A stretch of DNA of 64,000 nucleotides from Streptomyces griseoviridis (GCF_005222485.1 NZ_CP029078.1:3004001-3068000), one strand, 5' to 3'. Counted from the first letter of the stretch, positions 31,236 through 39,891 are shown. Notes: generated from the sequence alone by a model not told the origin. Program-made: numbers and translations.

Positions 31236-31260
31236 CGCCCCCGGACCCACTCCGGGGGCG
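31236..31260 (+). terminator. Second, strong hairpin downstream of rpsT
   Basis: CGCCCCCGGA (31236-31245), loop CCCAC, TCCGGGGGCG (31251-31260): a perfect 10-bp stem. The gap continues with G-rich GCGGGT-type simple repeats (about 31280-31410) that hold no gene. Confidence 0.6.
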
Positions 31261-31450
31261 CTGCTGTGTCCGGGGGCGGGTCGCGGGCGCGGGCGAGGCT
31301 GAGGGCGAGTGCGGGGTGCGTCCGAGTGCGGGTGCGGGGGGGCGGGGCGAGTGCGGGGCGCTTCCGAGCGCGGGAGCGGGAGCGGGTGCGGGTGCGGGTG
31401 CGGGGTGGTTGAACCCGCCCGGCCGATCACCTGACCATCACCCCATTCTA

Positions 31451-31474
31451 ATACCGGTACAGTGACACCGGTAT
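31451..31474. promoter_or_regulatory. Palindromic operator upstream of map
   Basis: ATACCGGT (31451-31458), eight bases, ACCGGTAT (31467-31474). The perfect inverted repeat sits 30 bp before the map start in a local AT-rich patch, and overlaps a TATAGT -10-like hexamer (31472-31477). This suggests a repressor site (GntR or TetR type). No regulator gene is adjacent. Confidence 0.55.
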
Positions 31475-31503
31475 AGTTATTGGACGCATGTGAGAGGTCC
31501 CCC

Positions 31504-32286
31504 ATGATTGAGATCCTGAACTCCGCGCGCATCGAGCGGGCGAGGGACACCGGCGCCCTGGTCGGAGACATCCTGCACACGCTGAAGCAGCGGAGCACGG
31601 TCGGGACGAACCTGCTGGACATCGATCAGTGGGCGAAGCAGATGATCACCGAGGCAGGGGCCCAGTCCTGCTACGTCGACTACGCGCCCTCCTTCGGACG
31701 CGGCCCGTTCGGGCACTACATCTGCACGGCCGTCAACGACGGAGTGCTCCACGGGCTGCCGCACAACTACACGCTGGCCGACGGCGACCTGCTGACCCTC
31801 GACCTCGCCGTCGCCAGGGGCGGGGTCGCCGCGGACGCCGCGATCAGCTTCCTGGTGGGCGACGCCAGGCCCGCGGAGAGCGTCGCGATGATCGAGACCA
31901 CCGAACGCGCCCTCGCCGCCGGCATCGCCGCCGCCAAGCCCGGGGCACGCATCGGCGACCTCTCCCACGCCATCGGCACCGTCCTCGGCGAGGCGGGCTA
32001 CCCCATCAACACCGAGTTCGGCGGCCACGGCATCGGCACGACCATGCACCAGGACCCGCACGTCTCGAACACCGGACGCCCCGGCCGCGGCTACAAGCTG
32101 CGCCCCGGACTGCTGCTCGCCCTGGAGCCCTGGGTGATGGCCGACACCGCCACACTCGTCACCGACGCCGACGGCTGGACCCTGCGCAGCGCGACGGGCT
32201 GCCGGACCGCACACAGCGAGCACACCATCGCCATCACCGACGACGGAGCCGAGATCCTCACCCTGCCGAGGGCGACACGCCCGTAG
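31504..32286 (+). CDS. map: Type I methionine aminopeptidase
   Basis: A 260-residue M24 metallopeptidase that removes N-terminal Met from nascent proteins. Metal ligands are visible in order: TLDLAVARGGVAADAAISF (Asp pair; the first lies in LLTLDL), FGGHGIGTTMHQDPHV (His), LLALEPWV (Glu) and AHSEHTIAIT (Glu). The ATG at 31504 follows GAGAGG. Essential map copies usually sit in the ribosomal adk-map-infA cluster, so this is probably a second, accessory copy. It stands alone between rpsT and holA with its own palindromic operator. A role as a resistance or conditional paralogue is speculative. Confidence 0.9.
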   Translation: MIEILNSARIERARDTGALVGDILHTLKQRSTVGTNLLDIDQWAKQMITEAGAQSCYVDYAPSFGRGPFGHYICTAVNDGVLHGLPHNYTLADGDLLTLDLAVARGGVAADAAISFLVGDARPAESVAMIETTERALAAGIAAAKPGARIGDLSHAIGTVLGEAGYPINTEFGGHGIGTTMHQDPHVSNTGRPGRGYKLRPGLLLALEPWVMADTATLVTDADGWTLRSATGCRTAHSEHTIAITDDGAEILTLPRATRP

Positions 32287-32431
32287 GGGACCAGCGGCGC
32301 TGCGGCACCGGGGGGAGACGCGGGTGGGCGGTAGCGCTGTGGGGCGGGCGGGGTGCTGCCGAGGGCGGGCCGCTCGGCGGGGAGCGGCGGGAGGCGGGCC
32401 GCGCGGCGGAGGCGGGGCTCGGCGGGGGCCC

Positions 32432-32586
32432 GGCTCGGTGGGTCGCCGGGCTCGCTAAGGGGCGGGGCTCGGCGGGGGCGCCAGGCTCGTCAAGGGGCCG
32501 GGCGCGGCGAGGGCCGGGCTCGGCGGGTCACCGGGCTCGCTAAGGGGCGAGGCTCGGCGGGGGCGCCAGGCTCGTCAAGGGGCCGG
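32432..32586. repeat. Two ~70-bp direct repeats, 85-bp offset, in the map/holA gap
   Basis: 32432-32501 and 32517-32586 are nearly identical, each containing CTCGCTAAGGGG and CTCGTCAAGGGG. Smaller GCTCGGCGGG units recur within and before them. The 323-bp convergent gap (32287-32609) holds these repeats and no gene. Confidence 0.7.
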
Positions 32587-32609
32587 ACTCGCCGGGGAGG
32601 CCGGTCGTC

Positions 32610-33599
32610 CTACGCCCTGCCGCGTGAGCGTGCCGCCCTGGCGATCGTCACCACGGCCTTCTCCAGGGCGTACTCCGGATCGTCGCCACCGCCCTTGACG
32701 CCCGCGTCCGCCGCGGCCACCGCGCGCAGCGCCACCGAGACCCCGTCCGGTGTCCAGCCCCGCATCTGCTGACGCACCCGGTCGATCTTCCACGGCGGCA
32801 TGCCCAACTCGCGGGCGAGGTCGGCGGGACGGCCGCCCCGGGCCGACGACAGCTTCCCGATCGCCCGCACGCCCTGGGCGAGCGCGCTGGTGATCAGGAC
32901 CGGCGCGACCCCCGTCGACAGGGCCCAGCGCAGCGCCTCCAGGGCCTCGGCCGCACGCCCCTCCACGGCCCGGTCGGCGACGGTGAAGCTCGATGCCTCG
33001 GCCCGCCCCGTGTAGTACCGCCCGACGACCGCCTCGTCGATCGTGCTCTCCACGTCGGCGACCAACTGCGAGACCGCCGCGGCCAACTCCCGCAGATCAC
33101 TCCCGATCGCGTCGACGAGCGCCTGGCATGCCTCGGGCGTGGCGGACCTGCCCGTCGCCCTGAACTCCTGCCGCACGAAGGCCAGCCGGTCCGCCGGCTT
33201 GGTCATCTTCGGGCAGGCCACCTCCCGCGCCCCGACCTTGCGCGCCGCGTCGAGCAGGCCCTTGCCCTTGGCGCCGCCCGCGTGCAGCAGCACGAGGGTG
33301 ATCTCCTCGGCGGGCGAGCCGAGATACGCCTTCACGTCCTTGACCGTGTCGGCCGACAGATCCTGCGCGTTGCGCACGACCACGACCTTGCGCTCGGAGA
33401 ACAGCGACGGGCTGGTCAGCTCGGCGAGCGTGCCGGGCTGCAACTGCTCCGGCATGAGATCACGCACGTCCGTGTCGGCGTCGGCGGCCCGAGCGGCGGC
33501 CACCACCTCCTGCACGGCGCGGTCGAGCAGCAGGTCCTCCTGGCCCACGGCGAGCGTCACGGGGGCGAGAGGGTCGTCATTCGCAGTCTTCCTTGCCAT
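32610..33599 (-). CDS. holA: DNA polymerase III delta subunit
   Basis: About 329 residues, the clamp-loader delta subunit that opens the beta clamp. The protein starts MARKTANDDPLAPVTLAVGQEDLLLDRAV. It has the AAA+-like fold without a Walker A motif, as expected for delta: SPSLFSERKVVVVRNAQDL, ITLVLLHAGGAKGKGLLDAARK and the C-terminal collar helices. ATG at 33599 is preferred to the Pro-rich extension that stays open to 33707. It converges on map, in the conserved lepA-rpsT-holA neighbourhood. Confidence 0.92.
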   Translation of the reverse strand: MARKTANDDPLAPVTLAVGQEDLLLDRAVQEVVAAARAADADTDVRDLMPEQLQPGTLAELTSPSLFSERKVVVVRNAQDLSADTVKDVKAYLGSPAEEITLVLLHAGGAKGKGLLDAARKVGAREVACPKMTKPADRLAFVRQEFRATGRSATPEACQALVDAIGSDLRELAAAVSQLVADVESTIDEAVVGRYYTGRAEASSFTVADRAVEGRAAEALEALRWALSTGVAPVLITSALAQGVRAIGKLSSARGGRPADLARELGMPPWKIDRVRQQMRGWTPDGVSVALRAVAAADAGVKGGGDDPEYALEKAVVTIARAARSRGRA

Positions 33600-33720
33600 C
33601 GCGACAAGCATCCCACGCGCCACTGACAACGAGGCCGGGGCCGCGGCTCCGCCGACGGTCTTGGACGCGCGCGCCGGGGGCGGGGGGCGGGCGTTCGGGC
33701 GGGGCATCGGCCCGACGGTC

Positions 33721-33830
33721 GATGGGTCGGGACGTCCGGTCGGGAACGTCCCGTCGGAGGCGTCCGGTCCGGGACATCCGATCGGAGGCGTCCGGTCGGG
33801 GACATCCGGTCCGGGAGTCCAGTCGAGGGC
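33721..33830. repeat. Degenerate GTCCGGTCGGG-type repeats upstream of holA
   Basis: The gap 33600-33868 is filled with imperfect 16-17-base units of the form (G)ACRTCCGGTCGGG. Unit boundaries are too degenerate to number. No gene is seen. Confidence 0.5.
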
Positions 33831-33868
33831 TGTCTACGTCGAGGGCCGTGGACGTCGAGGGCCGTCGA

Positions 33869-34114
33869 CTACGGCTCCTCGCGCCAGCCTTCCCACTCGC
33901 CTGCGAACTCGTCCAGCTCACCGGCGTCGAGCCGTCCGTCCTCGTCCCGCAGGACGAGCAGCCACTGTGCGTCCTCGGCGTCGTCCTCGCCGGCCAGCGC
34001 GTCCCGCACCAGTTGCGGTTCCTCCCGGGTGCCGAACCGCTCGCGCAGCGCCTCGGCCGCCTCCTCCGCGGCGTCACGGTCGGGCAGCACCAGCACATGT
34101 CTCACATCGCTCAC
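33869..34114 (-). CDS. Small acidic conserved hypothetical protein
   Basis: About 81 residues from the GTG at 34114 (SDVRHVLVLPDRDAAEEAAEALRERFG...). The protein is strongly acidic at its C terminus (GELDEFAGEWEGWREEP). It contains no cysteine, membrane segment or recognisable motif. The N-terminal strand-helix pattern suggests a small alpha/beta fold. An alternative GTG at 34144 adds ten residues. It is followed by a repeat-rich gap and preceded by the YceI gene on the same strand. Function unknown. Confidence 0.65.
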   Translation of the reverse strand: MSDVRHVLVLPDRDAAEEAAEALRERFGTREEPQLVRDALAGEDDAEDAQWLLVLRDEDGRLDAGELDEFAGEWEGWREEP

Positions 34115-34223
34115 GGCACCATTCTCGGGCACCCGCGACGGCACCGGCAGTCCGCCCCCGCGGGCAGCCGCCCACCGCTGCCGTCACCGAGAACCGTCAC
34201 CGGGGACCGTTGCCGCGGACCGA

Positions 34224-35105
34224 CTACCCCTGCCGGACGATCTGCACGTCCAGCTCGATCCTGATGCTCGGTCCCACCACGGCGATCCCGCGCGCCAGCA
34301 TCGTCTGCCAGCTGACCGTGAAGTCGTCGCGGTGCAGCTCGGTGGTGGCCCGGCAGGCGGCCCGCACCTCGCCCTCCATCCCGTTGCCGAGCCCGAGATA
34401 CTCGGCGTCGAGGGTGACCGTGCGTGTGACGCCGTGCAGCGACAGCGCCCCGGTGACCGCCCAGCGGTTGCCGCCCCGGTGCGCGAACCGCTCGCTGTAG
34501 AACTCCAGCGTCGGGAAACGCTCCACGTCCAGGAAGTCGGCCGACCGCAGATGGTCGTCCCGCATCCGGACGTTGGTGTCGATGGAGCCCGCGTCGATCA
34601 CCACATGCATCGCCGACGACTCCATCTGCTCCCCGATCCGCACCGCCCCCGCGAAGGAGTTGAAGCGGCCGTGGATTCGCGCCAGCCCGATGTGCCGCGC
34701 GGTGAAGGCGATCGAGGAGTGCGTCGGCTCGACCTGCCAGTCCCCCGCCTCGGGCAACGCGGGCGGCCTGGCCACCTGAAGCGTCACGTCCCCGAGGGAG
34801 GCCAACGCGTTCTCCGTGACGGTCGCGCTCGCCCGGTAGGGCGCGTACCCCTCGGCGGAGACCGCGAGCCGGTACTCCCCCGCGGGGACCGCCGTCATGA
34901 ACGCCCCGTACGGGTCCGTCTCCCCGCTCACGACCTTGCGCCCCATGCCGTCGCTCACCGCGAACTCCGCATGCGGCACCGGCTCGTTGACCGGATCGAG
35001 CACCCGGCAGCTCAGCACGCCCGCACTCGGTGGTGTCCGCAGCGCCGCCAGCGGACTCGTCCGTTGCGCCCTGCTCGTCCGGTTCCCCAGCCTGCGGCCG
35101 AACAT
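34224..35105 (-). CDS. YceI-family protein with N-terminal carboxypeptidase-regulatory-like domain
   Basis: About 293 residues. The N-terminal part (about 28-115: GVLSCRVLDPVNEPVPHAEF, PYGAFMTAVPAGEYRLAVSAEGYAPY) is a CarboxypepD_reg-like beta sandwich. The C-terminal part (about 120-293) is a YceI lipocalin-like domain (WQVEPTHSSIAFTARHIGLARIHGRF, DHLRSADFLDVERFPTLEF, GALSLHGVTRTVTLDAEY), a family that binds polyisoprenoid-type lipids. No signal peptide is obvious, so it may be cytosolic. The ATG at 35105 has AGGGGTGG upstream and is preferred to 35135. Confidence 0.85.
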   Translation of the reverse strand: MFGRRLGNRTSRAQRTSPLAALRTPPSAGVLSCRVLDPVNEPVPHAEFAVSDGMGRKVVSGETDPYGAFMTAVPAGEYRLAVSAEGYAPYRASATVTENALASLGDVTLQVARPPALPEAGDWQVEPTHSSIAFTARHIGLARIHGRFNSFAGAVRIGEQMESSAMHVVIDAGSIDTNVRMRDDHLRSADFLDVERFPTLEFYSERFAHRGGNRWAVTGALSLHGVTRTVTLDAEYLGLGNGMEGEVRAACRATTELHRDDFTVSWQTMLARGIAVVGPSIRIELDVQIVRQG

Positions 35106-35479
35106 CCTCGCCACCCCTGTACGCCTCGCCCTCATCCGTTACCGAAGAAGCATTCGATCACTGATGCGGCTTTCGAGGCAACACGGGGCCACATCGCAGG
35201 AATGCATCCCATGTGCCGCTTTCGCACAGGGGCCCCACAGACCCGGATCCATCGGGGTCCACCTGACTCCACTGGGGCTCCACTTGGCCCCATCGGCCAC
35301 ACCGGGCCTCACCTGGCCACACCTGGCCACACCGGGTCGCCTGGAACGGCCGAGCCGCTCTGACCGCCCGAGCCGCCCCGACCGCTTGAACCCGCCCGAG
35401 CCGCCCGAGCCGCCCGCCGTGCCTCATCGCACAGAGCCGATTTCGGGGGGCGGACTTCTGCCGGACCCTGCTCCAACTC

Positions 35480-35606
35480 ACGGTGGGGGCCATCCCCCTC
35501 CCCCCTCCCCTCCCCCCCTCCCCCTCCCTCCCCGCCCCCTTGCGTACGCGCCCCCTCCCCCGCGCCCCTCACCCTCCACCCCTCACCCCCGCCCCCTCAC
35601 CCCCGT
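35480..35606 (+). repeat. Polypyrimidine tract downstream of comEC
   Basis: The + strand is almost purely C/T from about 35490 to 35600, so the minus-strand transcript past comEC would be polypurine. The gap 35106-35596 also holds short CCACACCTGG and CCGCCCGAG repeats (35310-35420). No gene is seen. Confidence 0.6.
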
Positions 35607-38368
35607 GCCACCGTCAGCCCATCTCCTCTCCCCGTGATCGCCAACGCCCCGTCGCGGTCCGTCCGGAGGACCACCGCGCCCGCGGCCCGCAGCGCCGCGA
35701 CCGTCCCGGGGGCCGGGTGGCCGTACGAGTTGCCCGCGCCGACCGACACCAGCGCCAGCCTCGGCGCCGCCCGTCTGATCAGCTCCGGGTCCTGGTACGC
35801 CGAGCCGTGGTGGGCGACCTTGAGGACATCCACCCCGTGCAGCAGCGCTCCCTCGGGCGATCTCAACAGGGCCTGCTGGGAGGGGGGTTCGAGGTCGCCG
35901 AGGAGCAGCAGCCGCAGCCCCGCCACCCGCACCAGCAGGGCGACACTGGCGTCGTTGGGGCTCTCGGCGACCGGCGCCGACCCGCCCGGCGGCCACAGCA
36001 CCCGCCACGACGACGGTCCCGCCCGCCGTTCCTCGCCCGCGACCGCCCGGACCAGCGGAACACGCCGTGCCGCCGCCTCCCGCCGAACGAACTCCGCCTG
36101 ATCCGCGGGCTGTTCCAGTGCCGTCGTTTGGATGGCCCCGACCGAACGCCCCCGCAGCACACCCGGCAGCCCGGCCACATGGTCGGCGTGGAAGTGGGTC
36201 AGCACGACCAACGGGACCCTGGTGACGCCCAGCGCCCGCAGGCACCGGTCGACCGCCGCCGGATCTGGCCCCGCGTCCACGACCACCCCGCTGCCCGCCC
36301 CGGCCGCAAGGACCGTCGCGTCGCCCTGCCCGACGTCGCACATCGCGAACCGCCAGTCCGGCGGCGGCCACCCGGTGATCACCCTGGTCAACGGCGCCGG
36401 CCGCACCACCGCGAGGACCAGCAGCACCGCGCACGCCCCGCACCCCCACGGATGCCGGACAAGTCGTCGCCCCACCGCCAGGACGGCCACGGTGGCGACC
36501 GCCAGCAGCAGCGCACCCGTCCAGTTCCCCGGCCAGTCGACCCCCGCGCCGGGCAGCGCGGCCCCGGTGCGGGCGATCGCCGCGAGCCATCCCGCCGGCC
36601 AACTCGCTCCCCACGCCAACACCTTGGCCAACGGCATCAGCAGCGGAGCGGTCGCCAGCGCGGCGAATCCCAGTACCGTGGCCGGCGCCACCACGAACTC
36701 CGCGAGCAGATTGCACGGCACCGCCACCAGACTCACCCGCGCCGACAGCACCGCGATCACCGGAGCGCACAGCGCCTGCGCCGCACCGGCGGCGGCCAAC
36801 GCCTCCGCCAGCCGCCCCGGCACCCCGCGCCGACGCAGCGCCCCGCTCCAGCGCGGCGCCACGGTCAGCAGCGCGCCGGTGGCCAGCACCGAGAGCAGGA
36901 AGCCGTAACTCCGCGCCAGCCAGGGGTCGTAGAGCACCAGCAGCAGTACCGCCGTGGACAGCGCGGGGACGAGCGATCTCCGCCGCCCGGTCGCCAGCGC
37001 GAGCAGCGCCACCGCCCCGCAGGCCGCCGCCCGCAGCACGCTCGGGTCCGGTCGGCACACGATGACGAACGCGAGCGTGAGCACTCCCCCGCCCAGCGCG
37101 GTCGCCCGCAGCGAGAGGCCGAGCCGGGGCGCGAGCCCCTTGCGCTCCGCGAGACCGGCCAGCCCAGGCGGCCCGATGAGCAGCGCGAGAATGATCGTGA
37201 GGTTGCTGCCTGACACCGCCAGCGTGTGGGCGAGGTCGGTCTCCTTGAACGCCTCCTCCAGATCCGGCAGGACCCGCGCGGTGTCCCCGACGACCAGCCC
37301 AGGCAGCAGCGCCCGCGCGTCCCCCGGCAGCCCGTCGGTGGCCTCCCGCAGCCCGGCCCGCAGCCGCCCGGCGAACCGCTGCACCGCCGACGCCCCCGCC
37401 ACCACCTCGGGCACGGCCCGCCCCCGCACCCGGATCACCCCGGCGATCCGGTCCCCCCCGGCCATCGGAGGCACCAGCCGCCCGACGACCCGGACCCGGG
37501 TGGAGGGAAGCAGAGCGAGCCAAGGGGAACCGGAGGAAACCCGGCCGCCTCCGCCTGTCGTCGCCGACCGATCCGAGGGAGCCCCCGGCGGACCACCCTC
37601 ACCCGAGGGAGGCCGCAGCAGACCGTCCCCGCCCGAGCCGGCTGGTGTCCGACCGCCTTCGTCCGAGGAAGCTCCCGGCAGACCACCCCCACCCGACGAA
37701 TCCCCCGCTCCGACACCCGCGCCCGCTCCCGCCGCGCGCCCCACGCGCCCCGCGTCCACGATCACCAGCACCGGCGCCCGCGTCGCCACGGCCGTCCCGT
37801 CCTCCTTGGTCAGCCGCCGTACCTCGCCCTCGACCAGCACGGAGGCGGGCGCCATGTGGTCCCCGCTGATCCGGGGCCTGCTGACCCGGGGATCGGACGT
37901 CACCTCGACCTCTGCGGTCACCGTGGAGAACTCCCGCGCCGCCTCCGGCACCGGCCCACCACGCACATCCGCCCCGTGCAGACCAGCGGCCACGGCGGCA
38001 GCGGCCACACAGAGCAACAAGGCGACCAGCGACATCCGCCGCCACCCCTCGCGGGAACGACGAATCCGACCACCCCCGCAACCCTCACCACCACCGGCCC
38101 CACCACCGCCACCTCCCCCACGCCCCGCACCCTTCCGCCCGAGCAGCGTCACAGCCGTCGCCGCGACAACCCCCGTCCCCGCCACTCCGACGACCCACCC
38201 CACCGACGCGTCCAGCAGCAACGCCGTCGTCGCCCAGGCCGCCAGCGCGGGTGGGACAAGCCGGAGGTCCGTCGCCTCCTCCTGCCTGGGGTGTGCCGCG
38301 CCCAGCCGGTGCCCGGAGGCCCTGTGTACGGACACCCGCTCCCGCGCGGGCCCCGCCCCGCCGCTCAT
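35597..38368 (-). CDS. comEC: ComEC/Rec2-family DNA-uptake channel protein
   Basis: A 923-residue integral membrane protein. The N-terminal region (about 25-330) holds several helices and an OB-like periplasmic insert interrupted by a Gly/Ser-rich linker. The central Competence domain (about 335-620) is multi-helical (TLAVSGSNLTIILALLIGP is the family signature). The C-terminal MBL-fold domain (about 670-920) has LTHFHADHVAGLPG and VLKVAHHGSAYQD. In transformable bacteria it conducts single-stranded DNA across the membrane. It overlaps the comEA stop by four bases (ATGA). Natural competence is not established for streptomycetes, so the in vivo role is open. Confidence 0.93.
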   Translation of the reverse strand: MSGGAGPARERVSVHRASGHRLGAAHPRQEEATDLRLVPPALAAWATTALLLDASVGWVVGVAGTGVVAATAVTLLGRKGAGRGGGGGGGAGGGEGCGGGRIRRSREGWRRMSLVALLLCVAAAAVAAGLHGADVRGGPVPEAAREFSTVTAEVEVTSDPRVSRPRISGDHMAPASVLVEGEVRRLTKEDGTAVATRAPVLVIVDAGRVGRAAGAGAGVGAGDSSGGGGLPGASSDEGGRTPAGSGGDGLLRPPSGEGGPPGAPSDRSATTGGGGRVSSGSPWLALLPSTRVRVVGRLVPPMAGGDRIAGVIRVRGRAVPEVVAGASAVQRFAGRLRAGLREATDGLPGDARALLPGLVVGDTARVLPDLEEAFKETDLAHTLAVSGSNLTIILALLIGPPGLAGLAERKGLAPRLGLSLRATALGGGVLTLAFVIVCRPDPSVLRAAACGAVALLALATGRRRSLVPALSTAVLLLVLYDPWLARSYGFLLSVLATGALLTVAPRWSGALRRRGVPGRLAEALAAAGAAQALCAPVIAVLSARVSLVAVPCNLLAEFVVAPATVLGFAALATAPLLMPLAKVLAWGASWPAGWLAAIARTGAALPGAGVDWPGNWTGALLLAVATVAVLAVGRRLVRHPWGCGACAVLLVLAVVRPAPLTRVITGWPPPDWRFAMCDVGQGDATVLAAGAGSGVVVDAGPDPAAVDRCLRALGVTRVPLVVLTHFHADHVAGLPGVLRGRSVGAIQTTALEQPADQAEFVRREAAARRVPLVRAVAGEERRAGPSSWRVLWPPGGSAPVAESPNDASVALLVRVAGLRLLLLGDLEPPSQQALLRSPEGALLHGVDVLKVAHHGSAYQDPELIRRAAPRLALVSVGAGNSYGHPAPGTVAALRAAGAVVLRTDRDGALAITGRGDGLTVARG

Positions 38369-39672
38369 GGCCGGACAAGATTCTTGAGGTCGGCGAAACG
38401 GCGGTCACCGATGCCGTTGACCTGGCGCAGCTCGTCCACCGACCGGAATCCGCCGTGCCGGGTGCGGTAGTCGACGATGTGCTGGGCCAGCACCGGGCCC
38501 ACCCCTGGCAGGGTGTCGAGCTGGTCGGCGGTGGCGGTGTTCAGCGAGACGGGCGCCCCAGGCACGGCACCGACCGCCCCCGGAACCGCGCCCCCAGCCG
38601 ATCCCGCACTCCCGCCCCCGGAGACAGCGCCGGCACCACCCGCACCCCCGACGACCACTTGCTCGCCGTCCACCAGGAAGCGCGCCCGGTTGAGCCCCTC
38701 GGTGCTCGTGCCCGGCCGTACCCCGCCGGCCGCGCGCAACGCGTCGGCGACCCTCGAACCGGCGGGCAGCCGCCGAACACCGGGGTCCCTGACCTTCCCG
38801 CTGACGTCCACGACGATCTCGCCCCCGGGAGTGGGCACCGCGGCCGAGGGTTCACCCGCGACGGCGGCCGCCTCCCCCGCCCCGCCCTTCGCGTCCCGGT
38901 ATCCGGCCGCGGCCCGTACCACCTCCGGTGCCCGCACCGGCTGGGTCCGTCCCGACCAGAAGTGCTGGACGGCGAAGAGAACGGCCACCAGGAGCAGCGC
39001 CCCGAGGGCGATCACACTCCGCCGCTCCAGCCCGCACCGCGACTGCACCCACAGCGGCATCCGCTCCCGAAACGCCGTCCGGAGCCGTCCGCCGGCGCCC
39101 ATCTCCCGCCCAACCGACGGCGGTTCACGCACCGGCTCGGGCAACGCCCCGCCCGCCAGGCGATCTTTCGCGGTCACCGCCGCGACGGCAGGGACGGCAT
39201 GGGCGGCAGGGACGACCGAGACTGGTGGGACCGACGGGACTTGCGCCACCTTCGGGACCTGCGCAACCTTCGCGACTGGCGCAACCGCCGGGACGACCGC
39301 TACGGCCCCGACCGGAACCCCCACCGAGACAGTCCGAACCGTCGGGGAGCGGCCACCGGCCCGTAATTCCCCTGGCTTCTCGGGACGTTGGGCGAACAGC
39401 ACCTCCGCCCGCCGCCGAAGGTCGTCCTCAGCCGCGCGCCGCGCCGCACCCCTGTGCCGGACCTTCTCCCGGACCGAATCCCCGCCCCGGACCTCATCCC
39501 CTCCCCGGACCCGCGCCCCGTCCCCGGACCGCGCCCGGTCCCGCAGCCGTACCCGGCCGTGCGGCCGTCGGTGCCGGAACCGTCCGTCGGAGGCGGGCCG
39601 ACGCCCCGGCCCGCTGGTGGCCACCGCTGTGCGTGTGCTCGATCGAAGTGCCATGCGCCGAGGATCGCTCAC
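38365..39672 (-). CDS. comEA: ComEA-type DNA receptor
   Basis: A 435-residue protein. A long Arg/Pro-rich and Val-rich cytoplasmic N-terminal segment (about 1-205) precedes one membrane helix (IALGALLLVAVLFAVQHFW, about 216-234). Outside lies an SLBB domain (GEIVVDVSGKVRDPGVRRLP, about 280-335), a Gly/Ala linker and a helix-hairpin-helix DNA-binding pair (SLNTATADQLDTLPGVGPVLAQHIVDYR and VDELRQVNGIGDRRF, at the C terminus). It is predicted to bind duplex DNA outside the membrane for ComEC. The cytoplasmic extension is much longer than in Bacillus ComEA. GTG at 39672 is used; ATG at 39654 is possible. Confidence 0.9.
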   Translation of the reverse strand: MSDPRRMALRSSTRTAVATSGPGRRPASDGRFRHRRPHGRVRLRDRARSGDGARVRGGDEVRGGDSVREKVRHRGAARRAAEDDLRRRAEVLFAQRPEKPGELRAGGRSPTVRTVSVGVPVGAVAVVPAVAPVAKVAQVPKVAQVPSVPPVSVVPAAHAVPAVAAVTAKDRLAGGALPEPVREPPSVGREMGAGGRLRTAFRERMPLWVQSRCGLERRSVIALGALLLVAVLFAVQHFWSGRTQPVRAPEVVRAAAGYRDAKGGAGEAAAVAGEPSAAVPTPGGEIVVDVSGKVRDPGVRRLPAGSRVADALRAAGGVRPGTSTEGLNRARFLVDGEQVVVGGAGGAGAVSGGGSAGSAGGAVPGAVGAVPGAPVSLNTATADQLDTLPGVGPVLAQHIVDYRTRHGGFRSVDELRQVNGIGDRRFADLKNLVRP

Positions 39673-39737
39673 CTCGCCGTCTCGCGATGATCTTGCTCAA
39701 TTCCGGTGGAGGACGGCCCGGTTGTGGATATCTCCGC

Positions 39738-39751
39738 CACTCACACGAGTG
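39738..39751. promoter_or_regulatory. Short dyad upstream of comEA
   Basis: CACTC (39738-39742), ACAC, GAGTG (39747-39751), about 66 bp upstream of the comEA GTG. It resembles CIRCE half-sites but the spacing (4 instead of 9) is wrong. It is listed only as a possible operator. Confidence 0.25.
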
Positions 39752-39842
39752 AAGCCACCCACCACCCAAGGCCCCAAGCCCCAAGCGTCGAACCCCGAAG
39801 CCCCCAAGGCCCCAGCCCCCAAGCCCCGAACTCCGAAGCCCC

Positions 39843-39891
39843 GAAGCCCGAAGCCCGAAGCCCGAAGCCCGAAGCCCGAAGCCCGAAGCCC
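39843..39891. repeat. Seven tandem GAAGCCC heptamers
   Basis: Seven perfect 7-bp units at 39843-39891, preceded by degenerate copies from about 39790 (CCCAAGG/CCGAAG variants). This lies in the 280-bp gap between comEA and degV. A heptamer array in a non-coding gap is prone to slippage and could vary among isolates. Confidence 0.85.

Noticed and set aside
31280..31410. Coding sequence in the G-rich stretch before map
   Set aside because: Open frames there are only translations of GCGGGT-type simple repeats.
39721..39732. DnaA box (TGTGGATAT on the + strand)
   Set aside because: One isolated copy with a mismatch to TTATCCACA and to the streptomycete TTGTCCACA form; no dnaA, dnaN or box cluster nearby.
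39738..39751. CIRCE element upstream of comEA
   Set aside because: CACTC and GAGTG are four bases apart rather than nine, and the outer bases do not fit.
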